Assembly (NCBI GenBank): GCA_002753185.1
Contig: PDZX01000017.1
Coordinates: 1 to 64,000 of the forward strand
Direction: 5' to 3'
Length of the DNA: 64,000 bases
From: Magnetococcales bacterium WMHbin3
GTDB lineage: Bacteria; Pseudomonadota; Magnetococcia; Magnetococcales; Magnetaquicoccaceae
The notes under the pieces were generated by a model. The model was not told where the DNA came from and did no database searches. It saw only the letters and a list, made by a program, of their open reading frames with translations. Positions 27,759 to 37,368 of this stretch are shown piece by piece. The first letter of the stretch is position 1, and the number at the start of each line of letters is the position of its first letter. The position numbers and the translations under genes are program-made.

Positions 27759-29066
27759 TCAATTGTTCCGCAACTCGGGATAGACGACTTTGTTGTTCTT
27801 CTCTTCGTAGATGCGCAGGTCATCGCGGAACTCCTGCACCGTGAAGTGCGGCTTTTTCTGGAGCAGCGGATAGTAGACGTTCATGAAGTCGCGGTCATCC
27901 GCGAGGAAGCAGGCGTGATAATCGCCGAACGGAGTCGTTTTGAACGCCTGCTCGCGGATCTCCTTCAGCGGCTTCTCCATCACGTTGCCAAGATAGATGT
28001 GCATGTTGGCGCAGTTGAGCACGTCCCCGTAGGGGGTCATGTTGATCATCTCCTTGGTGCCCGGGCAACCGAACTGTTTGCCGTAGTTGTAGTTCAGGTG
28101 CCGTTGCACCCAGGTGTACGGATCGATGACCTTATGGTAATTGGCGATATCCTCATCGGACATCATGACATCCTTGTCCTTGAAGTTGCCGACCCCCTTG
28201 GCGAACAGGGTGTTGATCAGCAGTTGCTCGCGCTCGCTGAATTCCAAAAGCTCACGCCAGTGATCCGTGTAGAGGTTTTCTCTGTAGACCACGGTGTTGA
28301 TGATCACCTTGATGCCGTACTTGCGGCAAAGCTTGATGCCTTCCATCACCTTCTGGAAGCTGCCGTAGCGCATGCGGAAGAGGTCGTGCAGTTCGGGAAT
28401 GCCGCTATCCAGGCTGAAATTGATGGTATCCACGCCCAGCTCGGCGCATTTCTTGGCCTTGGCCTCGTCGAACAGGAAGCCGTTGGTCGAAATGACGATA
28501 TGGTTGTAGTGGGACTGGCAGGCCTCCAGAATTTCCGCCCAGTACTGCGAGACGAAGGGTTCGCCCCCTTCCAGGCCGAAGGTGACCGCGCCCAGATCCA
28601 TGGCCTCCTGGGTTACCCGTTTGTAATCCGGCGGCTCCATCTCGCGGCGGGTTTTGCTCTCGTCCAATCGGATGCACAGGCAGTGCTGGCAACGGAAGTT
28701 GCAGCGATAGGTCCCGGCGTACTCGATGCCGCGCAGAATGTATTTCTTGATGCCGAATGTATTGTAGATCTTGCCCATCAGAACATTGCGGGCCAGCCGG
28801 AACGGATAGAAGGGTTTTTTCCAGTGAATGCCGTAGCGGAAGCGCAACCGCCACAGGTTGATGAACTTCTTGACGGGATCCACCGAACGCACATGCTTGA
28901 CCTCGCGCCGGTTCGTCTGTTCGATCGCCTCGTCGAGCAGCTTGTTGACCTTGACCTGCTGGGCCGGATCCTTGAATACATGCTTGATGTTGGCGCGCAT
29001 AGTCTCCAGCACGCTCGGGTTGTCAATCTTGGTTTCCTCGAATTTTTCCGGTATCAAATTTTCCAT
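27759..29066 (-). CDS. SPASM/twitch-type radical SAM enzyme, paralogue B
   Basis: 435 residues. Like paralogue A (20645-21991) it has about 118 N-terminal residues before CNFRCQHC (C122, C126, C129), the unusual LEGGEPF SAM-contact motif, STNGFLFDEAKA, LDSGIPELHDLFR and a C-terminal GCPGTKE, YGDVLNC, LGNV, ACFL set. Long identical blocks (CAELGV, PELHDLFR, YGIK.IINTVV, TPYGDV, MHIY.GNVME) show it is a duplicate of A with a kept function class. It is the first gene of the minus-strand run. AGAGAG lies before the ATG. It is less AT-rich than the later genes. Confidence 0.86.
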   Translation of the reverse strand: MENLIPEKFEETKIDNPSVLETMRANIKHVFKDPAQQVKVNKLLDEAIEQTNRREVKHVRSVDPVKKFINLWRLRFRYGIHWKKPFYPFRLARNVLMGKIYNTFGIKKYILRGIEYAGTYRCNFRCQHCLCIRLDESKTRREMEPPDYKRVTQEAMDLGAVTFGLEGGEPFVSQYWAEILEACQSHYNHIVISTNGFLFDEAKAKKCAELGVDTINFSLDSGIPELHDLFRMRYGSFQKVMEGIKLCRKYGIKVIINTVVYRENLYTDHWRELLEFSEREQLLINTLFAKGVGNFKDKDVMMSDEDIANYHKVIDPYTWVQRHLNYNYGKQFGCPGTKEMINMTPYGDVLNCANMHIYLGNVMEKPLKEIREQAFKTTPFGDYHACFLADDRDFMNVYYPLLQKKPHFTVQEFRDDLRIYEEKNNKVVYPELRNN

Positions 29067-29660
29067 AAGTCACTCTCTATCGTATCCTGATGGTTCTTGC
29101 TAAAAAGCCCCCGCCACGCAAAAAAAATTGGCCACCAGCCAACGCGCGCATTGCGAAATTCCGGTCCCAAGGATATTGCCAATGGCATCGGGCAAAGAAA
29201 GCCGGATGCCGGATGGAACCCCCAGGATGGCCGCAGTCCCCAAGACGGTGCGGTGCTCGCGCATGTGCATCGTTATGGCGGTGCGTTCTATCTCACATGT
29301 TTGACCTTAACGAAAGCATCTTAAACCCATTCCAGATTTCCGCAAGGCTTTTATCAAAAATATTTTCCAAAATTTTCGAGCACTTGGCACCAAAAATGCT
29401 TGACACACAAAGGCGCTACCCCAGGTCACGCCATCCACATCAATGCATTGCAGGTTGCATGACTTGGGACGCTCATGCCATGCCCACTTTGAAAGGTTGT
29501 CAACTTAATTTTTCAAAAGGAAAATTTGATAATGGTCGCGGTCTCTGCCCGAAGTGCCGCCCCCTGCCAATAATGCAACTCACACCAAAACATTAATGCA
29601 AAACTTGCCACAAAACTGCGCATGGCGGCAGGCTGCCGCACCGCCGCCGCCAACCCACTT
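29067..29660. other. Intergenic region upstream of the radical SAM run
   Basis: 594 bases between the start of radical SAM paralogue B and the stop of the YczE-like gene. A 168-residue plus-strand frame spans most of it but has no ribosome-binding site or protein-like character. A minus-strand TTGACA (29498-29503) has only a weak -10 (TGGCAT) at 17 nt. The region should hold the promoter of the long minus-strand run; I cannot place it firmly. No RNA gene is apparent. Confidence 0.4.
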
Positions 29661-30368
29661 TCAATGCACCTGCTGCATAATCCCATGATTGGGGATGTCC
29701 AGATATTTGGCATTCATCAGCATGAATGGCTGAATGAACGGCCCCACCAGGAACAGGAACAATACCGTCGTCACCCCCATGGGTCCACCCAACACCCAGC
29801 CGGTCGAGAACAACACAATCTCCAGGGTCATCTTGGCGCGGAAGAACGAGTGGCCCCACTTCTCGATCATGGTAATGGCCACCAGGTCCATGATGCGAAT
29901 GCCAATGCCACTCATGATGATCAACGAGGAGGCGTACGCGCAGATCAACAGCGAGATCACATCCAGGCCCACGGCGCTCAGGTTGAGGGTATATCCCCAT
30001 ACATCCACATCGATGACCGGCATCGCCTCGATCGTGTATTGCTCCACATGCAGGGCGTTCCAGAAGTCCAACAAAAAGCCCACCGCCGAGGTGCTCACGA
30101 ACGGCGTCATCGGCGGCAGCTTCCGGTTCCACAGCATCCACCAGGTGAGAAAAAAGATCGCCAGCAGCGAGGAACAGACACCCAGTCCGACGCCCAGATG
30201 CTTGTTCATCCCGATCACCAGCACATCCAGCGGATCCGTCCCCAGTTCGGCGTCAATGAACCCCTTGGCGCCAAAGGAGAACATGATCAGGCCGACACAG
30301 TAATAGATCAATTGATAACGGTATATCGTCATCTCCTGATTAAAATATTGCTTGAGCAGATCGTGCAT
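29661..30368 (-). CDS. YczE/YyaS/YitT-like integral membrane protein
   Basis: 235 residues with five or six hydrophobic segments. The start MTIYRYQLIYYCVGLIMFSFGAK, the GTDPLDVLVIGM segment and the GIGIRIMDLVAI segment resemble the YczE/YitT membrane family, whose members have no established transport substrate. The C-terminal part FLVGPFIQPFML completes the fold. It lies upstream of the radical SAM run on the same strand but 594 nt away, so membership in that operon is doubtful. Confidence 0.7.
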   Translation of the reverse strand: MHDLLKQYFNQEMTIYRYQLIYYCVGLIMFSFGAKGFIDAELGTDPLDVLVIGMNKHLGVGLGVCSSLLAIFFLTWWMLWNRKLPPMTPFVSTSAVGFLLDFWNALHVEQYTIEAMPVIDVDVWGYTLNLSAVGLDVISLLICAYASSLIIMSGIGIRIMDLVAITMIEKWGHSFFRAKMTLEIVLFSTGWVLGGPMGVTTVLFLFLVGPFIQPFMLMNAKYLDIPNHGIMQQVH

Positions 30369-30702
30369 ACCAAAAACAACCCCCTTGTGTGTGGCGACAA
30401 CAGAAATTGGAATGGCAACAGAGAGGAATTTTTACTTTTTCTTGATAAGCCGAATTTGTATCACATTAACACAAAAAAAACCGAAATGTCCATCATAAAA
30501 TGCACATTTCACGCACTGGCTTCCGAAGAGAAAATATGCACATTACATGCCAATAACATCCACGCCCCGTCCTAATCTGACAATCCATGGTTAATGCAAC
30601 CCTTGCAACCCGATGAAGCTTGAGGCATCCTGGAGGGTGGAAGGCGCCAGGCGCGCTCGACTTTGTTCAGGCAACGACCCCCTTGCAAGGAATCCGATAC
30701 CC
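30369..30702. other. Divergent intergenic region
   Basis: 334 bases between the divergent YczE-like gene and the LsrF-like gene. The left half is AT-rich (30420-30500) and suits promoters in both directions, but no spacing-correct -35/-10 pair stands out. An in-frame extension of the LsrF-like frame back to 30613 is not protein-like and was not used. Confidence 0.4.
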
Positions 30703-31578
30703 ATGGCCGATACCGACGATTTGCGCGATACCCACGAATACCACCTCGATACCCCGCAACGGGCAACGCCGTTCCCCCTCAAAGGGTGCGACTCCCTGGA
30801 CTGGGGGATGAAGAACCGGCTTTCGAAAATCTTCTCCCCGCAAACCGGCCGCACCGTGATGCTGGCGGTGGACCACGGCTACTTCATGGGGCCCACCACC
30901 GGCCTGGAACGCATCGATGTCACCATCAACCCCCTGCTGCCCTACGCCGACACCCTGATGTGTACCCGTGGCGTGCTGCGCGCCCTCACCCCGGCCACCT
31001 TCACCAAGGGAGTCTCCCTGCGCGCCAGCGGCGGACTGGGCATCCTCAAGGAACTCTCCGACGAACGGATCGCGGTGGACATCGAGGACGCCCTGCGCCT
31101 GAACGTGGCGGCCATGGCGGTCCAGGTCTTCATCGGCGGCGAGTTCGAAACCCAGTCCATCCACAACATGACCCGCCTGGTGGACCAGGGGCTGCGCTAC
31201 GGACTGCCGGTCCTGGGGGTCACGGCGGTGGGCAAGGAGCTGGTTCGAGACGCCAAGTACATGCGTCTGGCCACCCGCATCTGCGCGGAACTGGGCGCCA
31301 CCTTCGTCAAGACCTACTACGTGGCCAAGGGGTTCGAAACCGTCACCGCCGCCTGCCCGGTGCCCATCGTCATTGCAGGAGGCAAGAAACTGCCCGAACA
31401 AGACGCCTTGACCATGGCCTACAATGCCATCCAGCAAGGGGCGGCGGGCGTGGACATGGGCCGCAACATCTTCCAGTCCGAGGCCCCGGCCGCCATGATC
31501 CAGGCGGTGGGCAAGGTGGTCCACGAAGGCTTCACCCCCCAACAGGCCTACGCGTTCTATCAGGACCACAAGCAATGA
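30703..31578 (+). CDS. LsrF-type aldolase/thiolase (DhnA/class I aldolase family)
   Basis: 291 residues. Similarity to LsrF is evident from the very start ([23 protein letters not shown]) through [37 protein letters not shown] and [11 protein letters not shown] to [12 protein letters not shown]. Lys203 in VKTYY is the Schiff-base lysine, at the same number as in E. coli LsrF. LsrF cleaves the phosphorylated AI-2 quorum signal product; without other lsr genes here the true substrate may be another phosphorylated keto-sugar. AAGGA lies 11 nt before the ATG. The stop overlaps the next start (ATGA), tying it to the bifunctional aldolase/dehydrogenase. Confidence 0.88.
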   Translation: MADTDDLRDTHEYHLDTPQRATPFPLKGCDSLDWGMKNRLSKIFSPQTGRTVMLAVDHGYFMGPTTGLERIDVTINPLLPYADTLMCTRGVLRALTPATFTKGVSLRASGGLGILKELSDERIAVDIEDALRLNVAAMAVQVFIGGEFETQSIHNMTRLVDQGLRYGLPVLGVTAVGKELVRDAKYMRLATRICAELGATFVKTYYVAKGFETVTAACPVPIVIAGGKKLPEQDALTMAYNAIQQGAAGVDMGRNIFQSEAPAAMIQAVGKVVHEGFTPQQAYAFYQDHKQ

Positions 31579-33632
31579 ACAATCGCTGGTCGGACGTGGA
31601 GGCCGCCCGCTGGCGGGACGACCTGGAAATCCGCACCTATGCCAGCCGCCTGCTCGGCGCGGAAAAGGGACTGGTGTTGCACGGCGGCGGCAACACCTCG
31701 GTCAAGGGGAGCATCCGCGACCTGCTGGGCAATACGGTCCCGGCCATCTTCGTCAAGGCATCGGGGTGGGACCTGGCCACCATCGAACCGGCCGGCCATT
31801 CGGCCCTCGACCTGGAGGCGTTGCGCAAACTGATCGCCCTGCCCCACCTGGACGACGCGGCCATGGTCAACGCGTTGCGCACCCGCCTCTTCCAGGCCGA
31901 CGCGGCCACCCCCTCCATCGAGGCGTTGCTGCACGTTTTTTTACCACATAAATTCATCGACCACACCCACGCCGACGCCATTTTGGCCCTCACCAACCAA
32001 GAAAACGGGGAAAAGCTGGTCCGCGAGGCCCTGGGGGAGAACATCGCGATTCTGCCCTATGTCCACCCCGGTTTCGCCCTGGCCAAGGCGGTGGTGGATC
32101 TGCATGACCGCACGCCGGGGTGCCGCGCCATGGTGTTGATGCATCACGGCCTGATCACCTGGGGCGCCACCGCCAGGGAATCCTATGCGGCCACCATCGA
32201 TCTGGTCTCCCGCGCCGATGCGTTCATCGCCCAGCGTTCCCGCGCCCCCAAGGCCCTGCGCCGTGTCACCACCGTCGCCGCAGCCCGCGAGCGCTACCTG
32301 ACGCTGGCCCCGCTGTTGCGCGGCAAGCTGGCCATCCCCACCGGCAACGCGGATCATCCCTGGCAGCGGTTCGTCCTCTCCCCGGTCATGACCCGCGAGG
32401 CCATGAACCTGGTCGATTCCGAACAGGGACGGGAGCTGATCCTCACCCCGCCCCTCACCACCGATCACCTGATCCGCACCAAGGCACTGCCTCTTTGGAT
32501 CGATGACCTGGACGCCATCGGCCCGGCGGTGGAAGGGTATCGCCAGGCCTACCAGGAGATGTTCGCGCGCCACGCCGATCCCAGGCAACGTCTCACGCCC
32601 CACGACTCCTCCCCCCGCGTGATCCTGCTGCCCGGGGTCGGGGCGGTGTGCGTGGGACGCGATGCCACGGAAGCCGAACTGGTAAAAGACATATTCCTGC
32701 AAACCGTGCAGGTCAAGAATCAGGTCGCGGCCATGGGGGGCAGCTACCAGGGCCTGGGCGAGGCGGATCTGTTCGCCATGGAGTACTATCCCCTGCAATT
32801 GGCGAAGCTGGCCAACCGCAAGGAATCGCCCCTCTCCCGGACGGTCGCCCTGGTCACCGGAGCGGCCGGGGCCATCGGCTCCGGGATCTGCCGGGAGCTG
32901 TTGCGCAACGGCTGTCATGTGGCGGCCTCCGATCTGCCCGGCGAGGCGTTGAACTCCCTCTTTGTCCAGTGCAACGATGACCATCCGGGACGCGTCCTGG
33001 CGGTGGGCATGGATGTCACCTCCCCGGAGGCGGTGGCCGCCGGGTTTGCCCAGGTGGTGGAAAAATGGGGCGGGGTGGACCTGGTGATCCCCAACGCCGG
33101 CCTGGCCCATGTCGCCTCCCTGGAGGAGCTGAAGCCGGCCATGTTCCAGAAATTGCAGAAAGTGAACGTGGATGGCACCCTGCTGGTCCTGGCCGAGGCG
33201 GCGCGTCTGTTTCGCAAGCAGGGGACCGGCGGGGACGTGGTGATGATCTCCACCAAGAACGTCTTCGCTCCGGGCGCCCGTTTCGGGGCCTACAGCGCCA
33301 CCAAGGCGGCGGCCCACCAACTGGCGCGCATCGCCAGCCTGGAATTGGCCGAAATCGGCGTGCGGGTCAACATGGTGGCCCCGGACGGGGTCTTTTCCGA
33401 CGGGGAACGTCCTTCCGGGCTGTGGGCCGAGGTGGGACCGGATCGCATGAAGGCGCGCGGCCTGGATGCCGACGGGCTTCAGGAATACTATCGCAATCGC
33501 AATCTCCTCAAGGCCCGCATCACCGCCACGCACGTGGGCCGGGCGGTGCTCTACTTCGCCACGCGCCAGACCCCCACCACCGGGGCCACGCTGCCGGTGG
33601 ATGGTGGTCTGCCGGACGCCACTCCCCGATGA
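31575..33632 (+). CDS. Bifunctional class II aldolase / short-chain dehydrogenase
   Basis: 685 residues. Residues 10-260 are a class II aldolase/adducin domain with zinc ligands HTH (H130, H132) and LMHHG (H190/H191) and the GGGNTSVK loop. From about residue 418 an SDR domain follows: VTGAAGAIG (cofactor), [15 protein letters not shown] and YSATKAAAH (catalytic Tyr and Lys near 573). This RhaD/YuxG-like architecture cleaves a ketose-1-phosphate such as rhamnulose-1-phosphate and oxidises or reduces the aldehyde product. Together with the LsrF-type protein it would break down a phosphorylated deoxysugar or similar compound. The start is coupled to the upstream stop. Confidence 0.92.
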   Translation: MNNRWSDVEAARWRDDLEIRTYASRLLGAEKGLVLHGGGNTSVKGSIRDLLGNTVPAIFVKASGWDLATIEPAGHSALDLEALRKLIALPHLDDAAMVNALRTRLFQADAATPSIEALLHVFLPHKFIDHTHADAILALTNQENGEKLVREALGENIAILPYVHPGFALAKAVVDLHDRTPGCRAMVLMHHGLITWGATARESYAATIDLVSRADAFIAQRSRAPKALRRVTTVAAARERYLTLAPLLRGKLAIPTGNADHPWQRFVLSPVMTREAMNLVDSEQGRELILTPPLTTDHLIRTKALPLWIDDLDAIGPAVEGYRQAYQEMFARHADPRQRLTPHDSSPRVILLPGVGAVCVGRDATEAELVKDIFLQTVQVKNQVAAMGGSYQGLGEADLFAMEYYPLQLAKLANRKESPLSRTVALVTGAAGAIGSGICRELLRNGCHVAASDLPGEALNSLFVQCNDDHPGRVLAVGMDVTSPEAVAAGFAQVVEKWGGVDLVIPNAGLAHVASLEELKPAMFQKLQKVNVDGTLLVLAEAARLFRKQGTGGDVVMISTKNVFAPGARFGAYSATKAAAHQLARIASLELAEIGVRVNMVAPDGVFSDGERPSGLWAEVGPDRMKARGLDADGLQEYYRNRNLLKARITATHVGRAVLYFATRQTPTTGATLPVDGGLPDATPR

Positions 33633-33639
33633 GCGCGGC

Positions 33640-36600
33640 ATGCTCCCCCGTCACCCCAAAGCCAGGGCATTGCTGGAAAGCGGCCTGTTCAACGATCTGA
33701 CCCGCTTCGCGGAGCTGGAGTCCCGTCTGCTGGCCATTCCGGACCCGGAGTGGCGGCAGGCGGCCTTCGCGCTGCTGGCCGAGGGGGTCTTGAGCGCCCG
33801 CTCCCCGCATCGGGCCGTGGAGGTATGGCACGCGGGCCATGTGCCCATGGAGGCGCGGAAACGCTGGAGCCTGCCGGAAGCCTTGCCGGACGCGGACGGA
33901 TGCTTTCGTTCCCTGGAAGGGGAGGTGCATGTTTTTCACCTGTTGCTGGTCGAGGAGCGGGAGAAAATCGGCTCGGAGGGGACGGCCCGTTTCGCCGGCC
34001 TGGCGGCGCAAACCCTGCAGCCCCTGCTGTTCACCAACGCCGACCGCCTGCCCGTTGCCTGGAAGCGTTCCCCCCCATTCCAGTGCATCCGGGGGGTGGA
34101 CCTGGATCGTCTGGAGCCGCGTTTCTTCCAGCAATTCCGGCGTTGGCTGCAAGGGGCCGGGGCGGCGGTGGAGCGTCCGCTCATCCCGCCGCATCATGCC
34201 GCCGCGTTGGAGAAGATCCAGGCCCTTCTGACAGCCGGGGATCAGGCCGCCTTGACCCTCTCTCCCGGCAACGAACCGGAGCTGTTGGCCTTGCGCCTCA
34301 TTCAGCGGCTGGGGGGGCGCCGAACCGTGCTGATGCTGGTTCCGGATGGCGAAACGCTCTTGCACGTGGTGCGCGCCTGGCGTGCCCACGCCGGGTGGGG
34401 GGATCTGGCGGTGTTGCAGTTGGCTGGCGAAGGAGAGCTGACCCATCCGGAACCCGATTTTCCCGTCACCCGTCATCCGGACGGGGTGCGCCGGTTCTTG
34501 AGTTGGTCCCATGCCGGAATACGGGTGGTTCTGGCCAGCAGGGCAGCCGTACCGTTATTGCGTCGCGCTTTGCCCGGTTTTCCGCAGCCCGATCTGCTCA
34601 TCGGTTTGGAGACCCTCGACGACCTGCTCCCCGCCGGCAAGCGCTGTTTTCTCCAATCCCCTGGCGCCCGGCCCGCCGGGGAGATCCTGCCCCTGCCCCG
34701 CCCCTGGCAACTGCTGCTGTTGCCGGTTTCCGCAGCCTCCCTCGATGGTGTGATCGCGGAAATTTTCGCCTGGGTTGCCCAACAGGAGTCGATTCAGCGC
34801 GTTCATCTGTTCGTGCCCGATGGCGCGGAAGTATCGCCACCGGACTCCTGGGAGTGGCTGCGTCCCACCCGCGATCAACTAAAAGATAGGATTGCCCTGG
34901 ATTTTTTTTCAATAATTTTTTTGCAGGCCAAGCGGGGGGTGATGGTACATGCCGCAACGGCACCGCCGTTTTGCCCAGCAGCCGACCTGGTCATCCTGAC
35001 GGCCCCGCCCAAGGCCGGGCAACTCGGCGCGCTGCTCACCCCCATTCTGACACCCGCAACCGGTCCCGGCAGTCTGTTGATCCCGGTGGTGCTGGAGGAG
35101 GATGGCTTCGGAGAAAACAGGCTGTTGCAGGAGACCTTGCGGGGCTTGCTGGAGCTGGACACGGCCTTTTCCGAAACGGTTCGTGCCGTCATGGAGGGGT
35201 GGGGCCGGGAGGAGCGTCGCGACGACGAGCCGTTGACCAGACGGTTGCGGGTCCTCTCCCCCGCCTGGGAGAGGCCGATTCTGGAGGCGTGCCTGGCGCA
35301 TCTGGGGGACCCCTGGGACCGACGGTTCGGCGAGTTGCAGGCCTATCGGCGGCAACACGGGGATTGCGCGGTGCCCGTGGTCTTGCCGGAGCGGCCGGAA
35401 CTGGCGGAATGGGCGGCGCGGCTGCGCAAGGCCGGACCCGATCCCTTGCCCATGGCGCGGCTGGCGCGGCTCGAGGAGATCGGCTTCGTCTGGGACCTGG
35501 AGGCCCATGCCTGGGACCAGGAGTGCAAGCGGCTGGAGCGGTTTGCCGCCATTCATGGCCATGCCCGCATCCCGGAGCATTACGACAAGGATCCGCGCCT
35601 GTCGGAGTGGTGCAACCGGCAACGGCAGATGTGGCGCAGGGAGCGGCTCGCCCCGGAGCGGATCGCCCGCTTGCATGCCATTCGTTTCGTCTGGGATCTG
35701 GAGGAGGCGGCCTGGGAGGATGCCTTTTCCCAGTTTTTGCAATTCAAGAAGTGGCGGGGGCATGGCAAGTTGCCCAACCACCATCCAGAGGATGTGGCCT
35801 TGGGAAAATGGGCGGAGCGTCAGCGCCGGGAATGGTCACTGCAAAAACTGCAACCGGCGCGGCAGGAGCGCCTGGCAGAGGCGGGTTTCGTCTGGGACCT
35901 GGAGGCGGCGGCCTGGGAGGCGTTTTTTCTCCAGTTGCAAAACCATCATGAGCGGCATGGTCATGGCCGGGTGCCCAAGGAGTGGCCGGAAGATCCTGCG
36001 TTGGCGGTGTGGGCCGAGGAGCAGCGGCGCTTGCGCGAGCGGGGGACGTTATCCGATGATCGGCGGGCACGCATGGATGCGCTGGGTTTCGTCTGGGATC
36101 TGGAGGCATGGGAGCGGGAGGAGCGTTTTGCCGAACTGGCGCGCTATCGGGAACGGCATGGTCATGTGGAGGTGGTGGAGCCGTGTCCGGAGTTCCCGTT
36201 GTTGCCCGCCTGGGTGCATGCCCAGCGGCGCGGATGGTTGAAGGGGAGTTTGCCGCCGGGGTGGGTAGAGCGTCTGGATGGCGTGGGATTTGTCTGGGAC
36301 CCGGTGGAGAAGCGATGGAACGACGGCTTCGCGGCCTTGAACGCATTTCTGACCGGGCAGGGACATTTTCATATTCCCAGTGAGTGGCCCCCCTTCCCGG
36401 AGCTGCCGGAGTGGGTCAAGACGCAACGCGCCGCCAGGGAAAAGGGGCGCATGCCTGCGGACAAGCTGGCCCGTCTGCAGGCGATCGGGTTTGTCTGGGA
36501 TGCGCGGGAGGCGGCCTGGGAGGAGCGTTATCTGGCCCTGGCGCGGTTTCGCGAGCGGCGCAATCACTGTCTGGTGCCCGCGCAATGGAGCGGTGATCCG

Positions 36601-37308
36601 GAGTTGGCGCGCTGGGTGGAGCTGCAGCGTCGGGAGTATCGGCATGGCAGGCTGCCGGAGGAGAAAATCGCCCGGCTGGAGGCGTTGGGTTTCCTGTGGG
36701 ATGCCAAGGTGATCTTCTGGGAGGAGATGTATGCCGCGCTCACCGAATATCGTGAGCAGCATGGGGATTGTCTGGTGCCGGAGGGGTATGCCGTGCAGTC
36801 GCAGTTGGCGTGGTGGGTGGCGGCGCAGCGCAAGGCGCGGGTGGCCGGGCAGTTGGAGGAGGATCGCATGCGTCGTCTGGATGCGATCGGTTTCGTTTGG
36901 GATGCCCAGGAGGCCGACTGGCGGGAGTCGTTGCGTGCCTTGGAGGGGTTTCGGGAGCGTTTCGGTCACTGCGTGGTTCCCGCCGATTGGCCGGAGGATC
37001 CGCGTCTGGCCTCCTGGGTGGTCACGCAGCGCAATGCCCGTCTCAAGGGTCATCTGACCCGCGAGCACGAGACGGCCCTGACCGCTTTGGGAATGATCTG
37101 GGATCCCAGGGAGGCGGTGGCCGAGGAGATGATGCAGCAACTGATCGCCTTCCGCACCGCGCACGGTCATTGCGAGGTGCCGTTGGATCAGCCGGACCAC
37201 TCCCGACTGGGTTTGTGGTTGCAATTCCAACGTCAGGCGCGCAAGGACGGGACTCTGGATGCCACCCGCCTGCAACGCCTGACCGCGATCGGGGTGGAGT
37301 GGAAATAA
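33640..37308 (+). CDS. Giant protein with degenerate helicase-like region and ten Helicase-Associated repeats
   Basis: 1222 residues. Residues about 190-540 have the rhythm of an SF2 helicase pair (TVLMLVPDGETLLHVVRAWR, VVLASRAAVPLLRR, DLVILTAPPK), but the P-loop position reads SPGNEPEL and no DExH box is present, so ATPase activity is unlikely. From residue ~557 to the end there are ten tandem Helicase-Associated (HA) domains of about 66 residues, each with F..HGH..VP, a W-V-x-x-Q-R helix and a closing GFVWD. In actinobacterial and other helicases HA domains bind nucleic acid. The start ATG lies 7 nt after the aldolase stop with only a weak GAG; upstream in-frame ATGs fall inside the SDR. 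Confidence 0.8.
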   Translation: MLPRHPKARALLESGLFNDLTRFAELESRLLAIPDPEWRQAAFALLAEGVLSARSPHRAVEVWHAGHVPMEARKRWSLPEALPDADGCFRSLEGEVHVFHLLLVEEREKIGSEGTARFAGLAAQTLQPLLFTNADRLPVAWKRSPPFQCIRGVDLDRLEPRFFQQFRRWLQGAGAAVERPLIPPHHAAALEKIQALLTAGDQAALTLSPGNEPELLALRLIQRLGGRRTVLMLVPDGETLLHVVRAWRAHAGWGDLAVLQLAGEGELTHPEPDFPVTRHPDGVRRFLSWSHAGIRVVLASRAAVPLLRRALPGFPQPDLLIGLETLDDLLPAGKRCFLQSPGARPAGEILPLPRPWQLLLLPVSAASLDGVIAEIFAWVAQQESIQRVHLFVPDGAEVSPPDSWEWLRPTRDQLKDRIALDFFSIIFLQAKRGVMVHAATAPPFCPAADLVILTAPPKAGQLGALLTPILTPATGPGSLLIPVVLEEDGFGENRLLQETLRGLLELDTAFSETVRAVMEGWGREERRDDEPLTRRLRVLSPAWERPILEACLAHLGDPWDRRFGELQAYRRQHGDCAVPVVLPERPELAEWAARLRKAGPDPLPMARLARLEEIGFVWDLEAHAWDQECKRLERFAAIHGHARIPEHYDKDPRLSEWCNRQRQMWRRERLAPERIARLHAIRFVWDLEEAAWEDAFSQFLQFKKWRGHGKLPNHHPEDVALGKWAERQRREWSLQKLQPARQERLAEAGFVWDLEAAAWEAFFLQLQNHHERHGHGRVPKEWPEDPALAVWAEEQRRLRERGTLSDDRRARMDALGFVWDLEAWEREERFAELARYRERHGHVEVVEPCPEFPLLPAWVHAQRRGWLKGSLPPGWVERLDGVGFVWDPVEKRWNDGFAALNAFLTGQGHFHIPSEWPPFPELPEWVKTQRAAREKGRMPADKLARLQAIGFVWDAREAAWEERYLALARFRERRNHCLVPAQWSGDPELARWVELQRREYRHGRLPEEKIARLEALGFLWDAKVIFWEEMYAALTEYREQHGDCLVPEGYAVQSQLAWWVAAQRKARVAGQLEEDRMRRLDAIGFVWDAQEADWRESLRALEGFRERFGHCVVPADWPEDPRLASWVVTQRNARLKGHLTREHETALTALGMIWDPREAVAEEMMQQLIAFRTAHGHCEVPLDQPDHSRLGLWLQFQRQARKDGTLDATRLQRLTAIGVEWK

Positions 37309-37322
37309 CGCCATGCGAGATA

Positions 37323-37359
37323 CGCCTCCACGGGAGAGACGGACTCTCCCGCAGAGGCG
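37323..37359. terminator. Two-part hairpin between convergent genes
   Basis: CGCCTC-CA-CGGGAGAG pairs with CTCTCCCG-CA-GAGGCG around a 5-nt loop: 14 perfect pairs with a symmetric 2-nt internal loop. It lies 15 nt after the HA-repeat gene stop and 10 nt after the ppk2 stop on the other strand, so it can serve both. No T run follows on either side. Confidence 0.6.
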
Positions 37360-37368
37360 GACAGCATG

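Noticed and set aside
12437-29066. Peptide (RiPP) gene cluster explained by the SPASM enzymes
   Set aside because: No precursor peptide, protease or typical RiPP transporter could be found, and the flippase-like and hopanoid-like families point elsewhere; kept only as an alternative.
29090-29596. 168-residue plus-strand gene in the gap before the radical SAM run
   Set aside because: No ribosome-binding site, basic and cysteine-scattered composition without any motif, and it crosses AT-rich probable promoter sequence.
33466-33640. Earlier ATG at 33466 for the HA-repeat protein
   Set aside because: That segment is a shadow of the conserved SDR C-terminus; the ATG at 33640 follows the aldolase stop directly.
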